Position numbers and translations under genes: made by a program | Assembly (NCBI GenBank): GCA_002343715.1 | Contig: DDSA01000049.1 | Location: forward strand, 805-34,426 | Reading direction: 5' to 3' | Origin: Phycisphaerales bacterium UBA2402 | GTDB taxonomy: Bacteria > Planctomycetota > Phycisphaerae > Phycisphaerales > UBA1924 | DNA length: 33,622 nt | Shown here: one piece after another, positions 23,683-32,441 of the stretch | How positions within the stretch are numbered: the first letter of the stretch is position 1 | Layout: the number at the start of each line of letters is the position of its first letter | The notes under the pieces: model-generated | The model's input: the letters and a program-made list of their open reading frames with translations, nothing else | Database searches by the model: none | Told to the model about the DNA's origin: nothing

Positions 23683-23724
23683 TGGAGCACGGACCCGATT
23701 CGGTGGAGCAGTCTGGTAGAGCAC

Positions 23725-25464
23725 ATGGCGAGATCACGCAAGAAACTCGGCGAGATACTGGTTTCCTGGGGAGTCATCACCGCGGAGCAGGCGGACAAGG
23801 CCGCGCAGATGGCGAAGGCCTCGGGCAAGCGACTCGGCGAAGTCGTCGTGGAGGCCGGTTTCGCCAAGGAAGATCAGGTCGCCAAGGCCCTGGCCAACCA
23901 GTTCGGGATGGAGTTCGTCGATCTGGCGGCGAGCGGGGTGGCGGACAAGATCGACCTGAAACTGATCCCCGATGACCTGGTGAAGAAACACCAGATCCTG
24001 CCGCTTTCGAAGTTGGGCAACCGTCTGCAACTGCTGGTCCACGATCCGATGGACCTGGAGTTGTTCGACATGCTCCGGTTCAGGTTGAACGTGGAACTCG
24101 AGCCGCGCCTGGCGACCAAGAGCCAGATCAAGAAGTATCTGGAGGCCGCGGCGGCGGGCACGGCCAAGAAGTTCGCCGCCAACGAGAGCCTGATGACCGA
24201 GTCCATCGACCGGTCGATCGACCGCTCGGTGGACAAATCGGTGGACAAGTCGATGGACAAATCCATCGACGTGGCGGAAGAGGATGCCCCGATCGTCAAA
24301 CTGGCCAACCGCATCATCGCCGAGGCGGTGCGGATGCGGGCCAGCGATATCCACATCGAGCCGATGGAAGATCGGGTTCGGCTGCGGTACCGCATCGACG
24401 GCGTCTGCATGGAGCGAGACAACCTGCCGAAGCGGATGCAGAACTCGCTGCTGAGCCGCGTGAAACTGATGAGCGGCATGAACATCGCCGAGAAGCGAGT
24501 CCCGCAGGACGGCCGCATCAAGATGCAAGTGGACGAAACCGGGATCGACTTCCGTGTTTCGGCCTGCCCGGCCTACCACGGCGAGAGCGTGGTGCTCCGT
24601 ATTCTGCGCCCCGACAGTGTGCGCATCGGTCTCACGAACCTGGGCTTCGAGCCGGAGAACCTGGCGATATTCAACCGGATCATCCGCCGGCCCAACGGCA
24701 TCTTCCTGGTGACCGGCCCGACGGGTTCGGGCAAGACGACGACGCTCTACTCGGCGCTCGACGTCCTGAACCGGCCCGACAAGAAGATCATCACCGCCGA
24801 GGACCCGGTGGAATACAACTTCGAGGGGATCAACCAGTGCCAGGTGCGAGAGCACATCGGGCTGACATTCCCGGCGATTCTCCGGTCGATGCTGCGCCAG
24901 GCCCCCAACATCATCCTGGTGGGCGAAATCCGCGATAAGGAAGTCGCCGAGATCGCCATCCAGGCGGCACTCACCGGCCACCTCGTCTTCTCGACCCTGC
25001 ACACCAACGATGCGCCCAGCGCCATCACGCGGCTGATCGACATGGGAGTCAAGCCCTTCCTGGTCGCCAGTTCGATCCAGGCGATCATGGCCCAGCGACT
25101 CATCCGTGTTCTGTGCAAGCACTGCAAGGCCGTCGAGGACGAGTCCGCGTACGACCCCAAACTGATGATGCTCACCGGCATCAGCGTGGAGGAAGCCCGG
25201 GGGAAGGCCCTGAAGGCCGTGGGCTGTACGAACTGCAACAACAACGGCTACCGAGGCCGCCAGGCCATCTTCGAGATGATGCAGATGAACAATCAGATCC
25301 GCGAGCTGGCATTCCGGCTCGCCCCAATCTCCGACCTGCGCAAAGCCGCCATCGCCAACGGCATGAGCTCACTCGTGCAGGACGGCAAGATCAAGGTCCT
25401 CAAGGGCACCACCACCATGGCCGAGATCGCCTCGACCACCCAGGTGGACGTCGACAACAAGTAG
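23725..25464 (+). CDS. GspE/PilB-type assembly ATPase, first copy
   Basis: 579 residues. The N-terminal MshEN/GspE-N-like domain (1-145; LGEILVSWGVITAEQAD) is followed by a linker with a tetrapeptide repeat (160-182). The ATPase core has NIAEKRVPQDGRI, Walker A GPTGSGKT (331-338), the Asp box ITAEDPVEY, Walker B IILVGEIRD (396-404) and His box TGHLVFSTLHTNDAP. A zinc site is formed by C464-x2-C467 and C501-x2-C504. Such hexameric cytoplasmic ATPases power polymerisation of type IV pili or type II secretion pseudopili. It is the first gene of the plus-strand cluster, with a good promoter upstream, and is paralogous to the gene at 26915. Whether it is the pilus motor or a secretion motor cannot be decided from sequence. 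Confidence 0.93.
   Translation: MARSRKKLGEILVSWGVITAEQADKAAQMAKASGKRLGEVVVEAGFAKEDQVAKALANQFGMEFVDLAASGVADKIDLKLIPDDLVKKHQILPLSKLGNRLQLLVHDPMDLELFDMLRFRLNVELEPRLATKSQIKKYLEAAAAGTAKKFAANESLMTESIDRSIDRSVDKSVDKSMDKSIDVAEEDAPIVKLANRIIAEAVRMRASDIHIEPMEDRVRLRYRIDGVCMERDNLPKRMQNSLLSRVKLMSGMNIAEKRVPQDGRIKMQVDETGIDFRVSACPAYHGESVVLRILRPDSVRIGLTNLGFEPENLAIFNRIIRRPNGIFLVTGPTGSGKTTTLYSALDVLNRPDKKIITAEDPVEYNFEGINQCQVREHIGLTFPAILRSMLRQAPNIILVGEIRDKEVAEIAIQAALTGHLVFSTLHTNDAPSAITRLIDMGVKPFLVASSIQAIMAQRLIRVLCKHCKAVEDESAYDPKLMMLTGISVEEARGKALKAVGCTNCNNNGYRGRQAIFEMMQMNNQIRELAFRLAPISDLRKAAIANGMSSLVQDGKIKVLKGTTTMAEIASTTQVDVDNK
24202..24270 (+). repeat. Near-tandem 12-base repeat encoding S-x-D-R/K
   Basis: Encodes SIDR, SIDR, SVDK, SVDK, SMDK and SID in a row (residues 160-182), in the linker between the N-terminal domain and the ATPase core. 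Codons differ between units, so recent slippage is not obvious and the repeat appears maintained at the protein level. Confidence 0.7.
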
Positions 25465-25573
25465 GAACACCATCACTCAGAGGAACGACATCAGCGCCCG
25501 CAACGACCAGGGATCCAGACCGCAACGCACCTGACATCAGGGCAATCCGCCCTTCGCATTCGAGAGGTTTTTC

Positions 25574-26692
25574 ATGTCAACCATGCAGATCGACCGCCTG
25601 CTCGACACGGTGGTTAAACTCGGCGCCTCGGACCTTCACCTCACGGTCGGTCGCCAGCCCACCATCCGACATCACGGCAATCTACGTAATCTCCAGACCA
25701 AGGTGCTCGAGTCCGACGACATGGTTTCGCTCATGAAGGCCATCACGCCCGAACGCAACCAGCAGGAACTCCAGGAAGAGGGCACCACCGACTTCGGATT
25801 CGCGTACGGCGAAGCCGCGCGATTCCGTGTTTCGGTCTTCCGTCAGCGCGGCGACCTCGCCATCGTCCTCCGCCAGATTCCAAGCCGCCTGCTCACCTTC
25901 GAGCAAATCGGATTGCCACAAGTCTGCAAAGAACTCATCCGTCGGCCCAGAGGGATGTTCCTCGTTACCGGACCGACCGGATCGGGTAAGACCACGACGT
26001 TGGCGACGATGATCGACTTCATCAATACGACGATGGATAAGCACATCGTCACGATGGAAGACCCCATCGAGTACTACCACCATCACAAGAAATCAATCGT
26101 CAACCAACGCGAAGTCGGCAACGATGTTCCAAGTTTCGCGGAGTCTCTCCGGCGCGTACTCCGCCAGGACCCCGATGTGATTCTGGTCGGCGAAATGCGC
26201 GACCTTGAAACCATTGAGTCGGCGGTGCGTGCCGCGGAAACCGGCCACTTGGTCTTCGGCACTCTCCACACCACCGGCGCGGCCAAGACGATCGACCGTA
26301 TTGTGGACGCTTTCCCGGTTACCCAACAAAACCAGATCCGTGTCCAGTTGTCCACGGCTTTGCTCTGCATCCTGAGCCAGGCACTTCTGACCCGGGTCGA
26401 TGTCCAGGGAATGGTTGCCGCATACGAGTTTTTGGTTATCACCCCTGCCATCGCCAATTTGATTCGTGAAGCCAAGACATTCCGCATCGACTCGGCAATC
26501 CAGACCGGGAAGAAGTTCGGCATGCAGTTGCTCGATGACCACCTCTGGTCACTCTACTCCCAAGGTAAAATCTCCGCCGAGGAGATGATCGACGTTTCCA
26601 AAACCCCAGCAGAACTTACAAGCCGTATCCACCGACTGGGGCGGACGGTGGGTCGCATGGAATGGGATGAAGAGGAAGAGGGCGGTTCGTAA
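25574..26692 (+). CDS. pilT: PilT-type retraction ATPase
   Basis: 372 residues, normal PilT length. N-terminal PAS-like region with GASDLHLTVGRQPTIR, Walker A GPTGSGKT (133-140), Asp box TMEDPIEYYHHH, Walker B DVILVGEMRD (201-210), His box TGHLVFGTLHTT (223-234) and the PilT-specific AIxNLIRE motif (AIANLIRE, 292-299). PilT disassembles type IV pili, driving retraction, twitching motility and DNA uptake. The C-terminus ends in an acidic stretch (EWDEEEEGG). GAGAGG upstream of the ATG at 25574 is a fair ribosome site. It sits 109 bases after the first GspE/PilB gene and before the second. Its presence favours a dynamic type IV pilus over a pure type II secretion system. Confidence 0.95.
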   Translation: MSTMQIDRLLDTVVKLGASDLHLTVGRQPTIRHHGNLRNLQTKVLESDDMVSLMKAITPERNQQELQEEGTTDFGFAYGEAARFRVSVFRQRGDLAIVLRQIPSRLLTFEQIGLPQVCKELIRRPRGMFLVTGPTGSGKTTTLATMIDFINTTMDKHIVTMEDPIEYYHHHKKSIVNQREVGNDVPSFAESLRRVLRQDPDVILVGEMRDLETIESAVRAAETGHLVFGTLHTTGAAKTIDRIVDAFPVTQQNQIRVQLSTALLCILSQALLTRVDVQGMVAAYEFLVITPAIANLIREAKTFRIDSAIQTGKKFGMQLLDDHLWSLYSQGKISAEEMIDVSKTPAELTSRIHRLGRTVGRMEWDEEEEGGS

Positions 26693-26749
26693 GGCATCCG
26701 ACCGGATTCGGAGGTCGTTTTCTGCCTTGTAAATGGCGAAAATGTCCAG

Positions 26750-26779
26750 TTGGTACGTCGTGTTTACAGTCTCTAATAG
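26750..26779 (+). promoter_or_regulatory. Possible internal promoter before the second GspE/PilB gene
   Basis: TTGGTA (26750-26755) and TAATAG (26774-26779) with an 18-base spacer, in an AT-richer part of the 222-base gap after pilT, about 135 bases before the ATG at 26915. The match is moderate. Confidence 0.3.
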
Positions 26780-26914
26780 ATGGCTTGGCCCGAACAGCCC
26801 GTGTATGCTGATCGAAGATGTAGGTGCGCCCTCTTCCAACGTGGAAACAGGTGCGCTCATTCGACGGCAGTGAAACCGGCGGGATAGGGTCGGTCGCGGA
26901 AAGGTACGCCGCAT

Positions 26915-28654
26915 ATGGCGATTGATCCGGCAGAACTCAAGGGCCGCAAGATCGGCCGCGTCCTCACCAAACTCGGCAAGGTGAGCCGGGAGAAGGTCCA
27001 CGAAGCCCTCGAGGTCCAGAAGACCCGCAAAGCCCAGTTGGGGCGCATCCTTATTGAACTCGGGCATTGCTCCGAGACCGACATCGCCGAAGCCCGGGCC
27101 GGCCAGGCCGGGATGGTCTACATGAACATCAAGGGCTTCGAGATGCCCGATGCTCTCAAGGACCTGATCCCGGCGGAGAACATCCGCGCGTACGAGGTGG
27201 TGCCGGTGGAATACAACCCCACCAGCAAGCGATTGAAAATCGCCATGAAAAGCCCGGACAACTTCCGGGCGGTGGACGACCTGCGTCTGCTGATGGGTTT
27301 CAACGTCGAGGCCGTGGTGGCGGACCCCGCCATCATCGACGCGCTCATCAAAAAGCACTTCTCCAAGCAGGAGTCGGTCGCCGACGTCATCACCAACATC
27401 AAACTGGACGAAAAGTTTACGAAACTGGGCAGCGGCAAGAGCGACCAGTCCATCGACCTCGACGCGGTCATGGACGCCGCCAGCGACAACCAGGTCATCA
27501 AGTTGCTCAACGGCGTGCTCATGCAGGCCATCAAGGATCGGGCCAGCGATATCCACTTCGAGCCGTTCGAGAACGAGTTCAAGATGCGCTACCGGATCGA
27601 CGGCGTGCTCTACGAGATGGTCCCGCCGCCCAAGATCCTCGGTCCCGCCATCACCAGCCGCATCAAGGTCATGGCGAACCTCGATATCGCCGAGCGGCGC
27701 CTTCCTCAGGACGGTCGCATCGAACTCCAACTCCACGGCAACCCCATCGACCTGCGCATCGCCGTGCTCCCCACCATCTACGGTGAGAGTTGCGTGATGC
27801 GTGTCCTCGACCGCAGCAACGTCGAGCTCTCGCTCGACCGCATCGGCCTTCGCCAGGACGATTTCGACACCTTCGACCGTCTGATCCACAAGCCCAACGG
27901 CATCGTCACCGTCACCGGACCCACCGGCTCGGGCAAGACCACCACCCTGTACGCCGCGCTCGCCCGGCTCAACGACATCGAGACCAAGATCCTGACCGTC
28001 GAGGACCCGGTGGAGTACGACATCGACGGTCTCTGTCAGTGCCAGGTGAACGAGGAGGCGGGCCTGACCTTCGCCAAGGCCCTGCGCAGTTTCCTCCGCC
28101 AGGACCCCGATGTGATCCTCGTCGGTGAAATCCGGGACCTTGAGACAGCCCAGATCGCGGTGCAGGCATCCCTCACGGGCCACCTCGTGCTCAGCACCCT
28201 CCACACCAACGACGCCCCCAGCTCGATCATCCGGTTGGTGGACCTTGGGATGGAGCCCTTCCTCCTGACCGCCACCATCGAGGGAATCGTCGCTCAGCGA
28301 CTCGTCCGGCGAGTCTGCTCCAAGTGCAGGGAGCAGTACGTGCCGAAAGAAGAAGAGTTGATGGAACTCAACCTCACGCCCGACAAGGTCCGGGGCCGGA
28401 CCTTCAGCCGGGGCCGGGGGTGCGAGAACTGCAACAACTCCGGCTACCGCGGCCGCATGGCCATCTTCGAGATCATGACCATGGACGACGAGATGCGCGA
28501 ACTGGTCATGAAGCAGGCCAACACCACCGCCCTCCGCGCCCACGCGCGCAAACGGGGCATGCGCTCCCTCCGCGAGTCGGGGCTCATGGGCATCTACGAG
28601 GGGCAAACCAGTATCGACGAGGTCGTCCGGGAGACGATGTCCGACGAGGATTGA
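26915..28654 (+). CDS. GspE/PilB-type assembly ATPase, second copy
   Basis: 579 residues, the same length as the first copy but clearly diverged. N-terminal MshEN-like domain (GRVLTKLGKVSREKVHEAL, LGRILIELGHC), then the core with NLDIAERRLPQDGRI, Walker A GPTGSGKT (335-342), Asp box LTVEDPVEYDID, Walker B DVILVGEIRDLE and His box TGHLVLSTLHTNDAP. The zinc site is C468-x2-C471 and C503-x2-C506. The linker lacks the S-x-D-K repeat apart from one SID. It lies 68 bases before the pilC gene, so this copy is the more likely partner of that PilC. It powers pilus or pseudopilus assembly. Confidence 0.93.
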   Translation: MAIDPAELKGRKIGRVLTKLGKVSREKVHEALEVQKTRKAQLGRILIELGHCSETDIAEARAGQAGMVYMNIKGFEMPDALKDLIPAENIRAYEVVPVEYNPTSKRLKIAMKSPDNFRAVDDLRLLMGFNVEAVVADPAIIDALIKKHFSKQESVADVITNIKLDEKFTKLGSGKSDQSIDLDAVMDAASDNQVIKLLNGVLMQAIKDRASDIHFEPFENEFKMRYRIDGVLYEMVPPPKILGPAITSRIKVMANLDIAERRLPQDGRIELQLHGNPIDLRIAVLPTIYGESCVMRVLDRSNVELSLDRIGLRQDDFDTFDRLIHKPNGIVTVTGPTGSGKTTTLYAALARLNDIETKILTVEDPVEYDIDGLCQCQVNEEAGLTFAKALRSFLRQDPDVILVGEIRDLETAQIAVQASLTGHLVLSTLHTNDAPSSIIRLVDLGMEPFLLTATIEGIVAQRLVRRVCSKCREQYVPKEEELMELNLTPDKVRGRTFSRGRGCENCNNSGYRGRMAIFEIMTMDDEMRELVMKQANTTALRAHARKRGMRSLRESGLMGIYEGQTSIDEVVRETMSDED

Positions 28655-28722
28655 ACGAGACAGGCACCGGCAATCGGGAACAGGATTCGGACAGGGTCAG
28701 GGCAATCAACAGGGATCGACGC

Positions 28723-30024
28723 ATGGCGACGTTCGTGTACGAAGCACTCAACTCCTCTGGCAAACCGCAAAAAGGCACGGTGGAGGCCGGCACGACCGAA
28801 GAGGCCATCGCCCGGATCAAGAGCCAGGGTTTCTATCCCACCTCGGTGCGCGAACAACAGGCCAAGAAGGGCGCCGGCGCCGGCGCACCCGACGCCGAGG
28901 CCATGAAGGCCAAGCTCAAGAAAAAGGGCGGCGGCGGCGGCGGCTTCGGACGGGTGAGCGCCAAGCAACTCACGGCCTTCACCCGCCAACTCTCCACGCT
29001 CCAGGACGCGGGCCTGCCGCTGCTGCGCTCGCTGCAGATTCTCGAAAGCCAACTCAAGCCCAGCAAACTCAAGAACATCCTGATGGGCGTGTGTGAAGAG
29101 GTCGAGGGCGGGTCGTCCCTTTCCGAAGCCATGGGCAAGTTCCCCAAGGCCTTCGATCATCTGTACGTCAAGATGGTCAACGCCGGCGAGATCGGCGGCG
29201 TGCTCGACATCATCCTCCAGCGGCTCGCCGAGTTCATGGAGAAGAGCGAGCGGCTCAAGCGCAAGATCCGCGGTGCCATGGTCTACCCCATCGTGGTCAT
29301 CACCATCGCCGCACTGATCCTCACGGGCATCATGTACTTCATCATCCCGAAGTTCGAGGAAATCTTCCGCGACTTCGGCGTGGCCCTCCCCTGGCTCACG
29401 ATGAAACTCATCAGTTCATCGCGGTGGGTCTCGGGCACCAACCCGGGCCAGGCCGTCCCCGGGGCCATCATTCTCCTGCCAAGCCCGATCATCCTGTACG
29501 CGTTGTGGAAACTCATCCGCAAGGCCGGCCCCGGCCGCGCCGCCACCGACATGATGATTCTGTTCTCACCGATCTTCGGCAACCTCGTCCGTAAGACGGT
29601 CATCGCCCGCTTCACCCGGACCCTGGGCACGCTGGTCTCCGCGGGCGTGCCGATCCTCGAAGCCGTCAAGATCACCAAGGAGACCAGCGGCAACTACGTC
29701 TTCGAGAAAGCCCTCCAGAAAGTGCACGACAGCATCCGCGAGGGCGAGGGATTCGCCACGCCGCTGCGCGAGAGCAAGACGTGCGACGCCATCGTCGTCA
29801 ACATGATCGACGTCGGCGAGGAGACGGGCGAACTCGACGCCATGCTCCTGAAGATCGCAGACAACTACGACGAAGAGGTCGATGTCGCCGTCGCCTCGCT
29901 CGTCAGTCTGCTCGAGCCCCTCATGGTCGTCGTTCTGGGCGGCATCGTCGGCACCATCGTCGTCGCCATGTTCCTCCCTCTCGTGGCGATGATCCAATCC
30001 CTTCAGGGCGGAGGCGCGGTGTAG
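28723..30024 (+). CDS. PilC/GspF-type inner-membrane platform protein
   Basis: 433 residues. Two GspF repeats, each a cytoplasmic helical bundle ending in membrane segments: FTRQLSTLQDAGLPLLRSLQ and FTRTLGTLVSAGVPILEAVK mark the repeats. Membrane helices are AMVYPIVVITIAALILTG, PGAIILLPSPIILYAL and the C-terminal PLMVVVLGGIVGTIVVAMFL. The conserved GEIGGVLD and GEETGELD motifs are present. The protein anchors the ATPase and helps lift pilin subunits from the membrane. The start at 28723 (MATFVYEALNSSGK) has AGGGAT upstream. A Lys/Ala/Gly-rich spacer (about 50-77, including six glycines in a row) separates the N-terminal segment from the first bundle. Confidence 0.94.
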   Translation: MATFVYEALNSSGKPQKGTVEAGTTEEAIARIKSQGFYPTSVREQQAKKGAGAGAPDAEAMKAKLKKKGGGGGGFGRVSAKQLTAFTRQLSTLQDAGLPLLRSLQILESQLKPSKLKNILMGVCEEVEGGSSLSEAMGKFPKAFDHLYVKMVNAGEIGGVLDIILQRLAEFMEKSERLKRKIRGAMVYPIVVITIAALILTGIMYFIIPKFEEIFRDFGVALPWLTMKLISSSRWVSGTNPGQAVPGAIILLPSPIILYALWKLIRKAGPGRAATDMMILFSPIFGNLVRKTVIARFTRTLGTLVSAGVPILEAVKITKETSGNYVFEKALQKVHDSIREGEGFATPLRESKTCDAIVVNMIDVGEETGELDAMLLKIADNYDEEVDVAVASLVSLLEPLMVVVLGGIVGTIVVAMFLPLVAMIQSLQGGGAV

Positions 30025-30075
30025 GTTCCACTCTCCGCCGCGGCGTTGAGACGAGCGGTATCCGGACACGGTGAC

Positions 30076-31188
30076 ATGAAGACCACGACACTTCCATCCC
30101 GACCTTGCATCAGCGACCGCGAACGCGGCCGGGGCGTTGGGTTCACCCTCGTCGAGGTGCTCTTCTCGGTTCTCATCATCGGCGTGCTCATGGGGCTGCT
30201 CATCGTGGGGTTCAGGTCGGCCCGGACCTTCACGCAGAGCGTCGGTGACCGCACCGCCGTGGCCAACATCAAGGCCGCCGTGGCGAAGTTCAACGCCGAG
30301 TTCGGGTTCCCGCCCCCGCTGGTCTGCGATCAGGCCCCCCAGGCCGTGACCACCGGCCCCATGCCACACGGGGCCAGGTCTTCCATCGCCCCCAACGGCC
30401 CCGACCGCTCCCGTTTCGCGGTGTACAACTTCTCGCGAGATGCCAGCAACGCCGACCTGACGGTTCTCCGGCCCGCGACGCTCACGCTCCCCGGCGCGGC
30501 CAACCCCTTCGAGGATGACCGCTACAGCGAACGGACCATCGCCTATTACCTCGCCGGGGCGTGCGACACCGAGCGCGACCGGGCCTTGTCTCTCGACGTT
30601 CCCATCGACGGCGTGGCCGGCTTGGGTTTCTACACCCCCAATATCGACGGCACGTTCGATGTGCCCGCCGATGTCTCGAACCCGCAGCGCAACACCGGCG
30701 ACCGCATCACACGCCGACGCAAGGCGGCCTTCGAGTCGTTCATCGATATCTCCGGCAAGGCCGTGTCCATCGCGCACTCTACACCCTCCGCTTCGGAGGG
30801 CCAGGCCGCCGCCGATCCCAACAACCGCCGCGCGGTTGCCGTCGTTGACGGCAAGGGCGTCCCGATCCGCTACTACCGCTGGCTCCACGCCGAGCCTCTT
30901 GACGGCATCGAGGACTACCGAATCCCGCCGCTGGTCGGACGCGCCAATATCGGGGGCAATGTCTACCCCGGCGCGATCCCCGCGGATCGTGATATCGCCG
31001 AGAACCCCCAACTCCGCGACGCGACGTACGCGATCGTGGCGGCGGGGCCCAACGGCGCGTTCGGCGATGAGCCGATCGACGAACTCATGCGGCGCATGGG
31101 CCGCAACGTCAACACCGCCTCCGCATCCGACGTCATCAAACTCCGCATCGACGCCGAGAAGGACAACATCGTGGAGGTGGGCAAGTGA
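30076..31188 (+). CDS. Large prepilin-like protein, GspG-like N-terminus
   Basis: 370 residues. A type III (prepilin) signal: basic leader of 22 residues, cleavage at G22|F23, then FTLVEVLFSVLIIGVLMGLL with E5 (E27) and a long hydrophobic helix, so PilD-type processing and incorporation into a pilus or pseudopilus are predicted. The helix continues with TAVANIKAAVAKFNAEFGFPP, like GspG/PilE. The remaining 300 residues form a large globular head with no family I recognise, far longer than ordinary major pilins (about 150). ATG 30076 is chosen; a TTG at 30046 is possible. The stop overlaps the next gene's GTG by four bases. Confidence 0.82.
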   Translation: MKTTTLPSRPCISDRERGRGVGFTLVEVLFSVLIIGVLMGLLIVGFRSARTFTQSVGDRTAVANIKAAVAKFNAEFGFPPPLVCDQAPQAVTTGPMPHGARSSIAPNGPDRSRFAVYNFSRDASNADLTVLRPATLTLPGAANPFEDDRYSERTIAYYLAGACDTERDRALSLDVPIDGVAGLGFYTPNIDGTFDVPADVSNPQRNTGDRITRRRKAAFESFIDISGKAVSIAHSTPSASEGQAAADPNNRRAVAVVDGKGVPIRYYRWLHAEPLDGIEDYRIPPLVGRANIGGNVYPGAIPADRDIAENPQLRDATYAIVAAGPNGAFGDEPIDELMRRMGRNVNTASASDVIKLRIDAEKDNIVEVGK

Positions 31189-32441
31189 ATCGCCGCACGC
31201 ACGCCAACCTCCCGTCGGCCCGCCGCGCAACCGGGTTCACCATCGTCGAACTCCTCGTGGTCATCATCATCGTGGTGGCGTTGCTGGGGCTGTCCATCCC
31301 AGCCTTCAAGAGCCTGATCGAGTCCAGCGAGCGATCCCTCGCCGAGAACCAGTTGCGGGTCGGTCTTTCCGCGGCACGAGACGCCGCCATCCGGTCCGCC
31401 TCGGGCGATGCCGCGGCGGTCTTCATGTTCTCGCCCGGCGGCAAGGTCTCGATCGTTCCCTGCGTGTCGGTGGGCACGCTTCGCGATGCACGGGTGGTGA
31501 ACAGCACTACGCCGGTGCAAGCAACGGCCAACGACGACGGGACGGTCCTGCGCGAGGTCTTTGTTCCGGTGTCCAACGCCCGTCCGATCCAACTCCCGCG
31601 GGGATGGTCGGTCCGCGGGTTCACTCCGCCCAACACCGCAAGCCGCGTCGCGGACCCCAGTCAGCCCACCGCCGACGGGTGGTACGACTCGCTCTCGGTC
31701 GAATCCGGGGACGATACCGCGGCGGCCTCCCGCCACTGGCTCTTCCCCGAGACGCACTTCGTCAACCTGACCGACAACGCGCTGGGCGACAAGGGCTATC
31801 AGCGGCAAACCTTCATCGTTCGCTTCCGAGTCGGCACCGGCGCGCTCGTCTCCGGCAATCTCTCGACCGTACTCGTCTTCGATCCGTTGACCGTGCCGTA
31901 CGGAACGGGCTTCCGCACCGTCGGGAGAGACCCCTGGGGCCTCGACAGGATCGACCCGGCCAACCGCTCCTTCCTCGCCGGTGAAACCGCCGAGCCGGCG
32001 CGCTTTGTGTCGCGCCTGCTGGCTCGCCCCGCCGCCACGGCCCGCACGGGTTCCGCCGAGCGAACTCGCATCATCCGTGTGCTGGGGGACCGGAGCATCG
32101 ACACCATCCTTGCCCGCCCGGTCAGCGAACTGGCCCTCTACAACGAAAAGTCCCTCGCCGGGGCCGTATCCCGCATCTTCCCGGGGGCGGGCGGTCTCAA
32201 CCGGGCCACCAACACGTTCTACGCCGAGCCGGATCGCGCCGGCATCGACGGGCCGACCATCGATCCGCGCCTCTTCCCGACGCAGGGCACGCTCGACGTG
32301 AGCGAGGCCGTGGGCCGTTGGATCGAAGGTCGGGCCACGCCCAACAACGCCAACCCGACGGCGACCAACGTCATCGAGTCCGATGCACGAATCTTCTCGC
32401 TACAGCACTATCTGGGGCAAGTTCAGGAGTTGCAGCAATGA
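31185..32441 (+). CDS. Large prepilin-like protein, GspH/FimT-like
   Basis: 418 residues from a GTG at 31185 overlapping the previous stop (GTGA). Prepilin cleavage at G17|F18, then FTIVELLVVIIIVVALLGLS with E5. The segment after the helix (ENQLRVGLSAARDAAIRSASG, then AAVFMFSPGGKVSIVP) resembles the GspH/FimT minor pseudopilin pattern, though the rest is a large domain ending with a separate part (SIDTILARPVSELALYNEKS ... RIFSLQHYLGQVQELQQ). GspH/FimT proteins are about 150-200 residues, so this one is roughly twice as long. A minor tip pilin is inferred. It is followed by an ATGA overlap with the next gene. Confidence 0.8.
   Translation: MNRRTHANLPSARRATGFTIVELLVVIIIVVALLGLSIPAFKSLIESSERSLAENQLRVGLSAARDAAIRSASGDAAAVFMFSPGGKVSIVPCVSVGTLRDARVVNSTTPVQATANDDGTVLREVFVPVSNARPIQLPRGWSVRGFTPPNTASRVADPSQPTADGWYDSLSVESGDDTAAASRHWLFPETHFVNLTDNALGDKGYQRQTFIVRFRVGTGALVSGNLSTVLVFDPLTVPYGTGFRTVGRDPWGLDRIDPANRSFLAGETAEPARFVSRLLARPAATARTGSAERTRIIRVLGDRSIDTILARPVSELALYNEKSLAGAVSRIFPGAGGLNRATNTFYAEPDRAGIDGPTIDPRLFPTQGTLDVSEAVGRWIEGRATPNNANPTATNVIESDARIFSLQHYLGQVQELQQ

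Noticed and set aside
24202..24270. CRISPR-like or mobile repeat at the 12-base units
   Set aside because: The units are contiguous, in frame, without spacers and differ by synonymous and conservative changes, so they are a protein repeat.
26549..28606. A 685-codon minus-strand frame antisense to the second GspE/PilB gene
   Set aside because: It is a shadow caused by codon bias; the same happens opposite the first ATPase gene (23734-25122).
29566..31230. A 554-codon minus-strand frame across the pilC / first pseudopilin junction
   Set aside because: It crosses two strongly supported genes and has no motif of its own.
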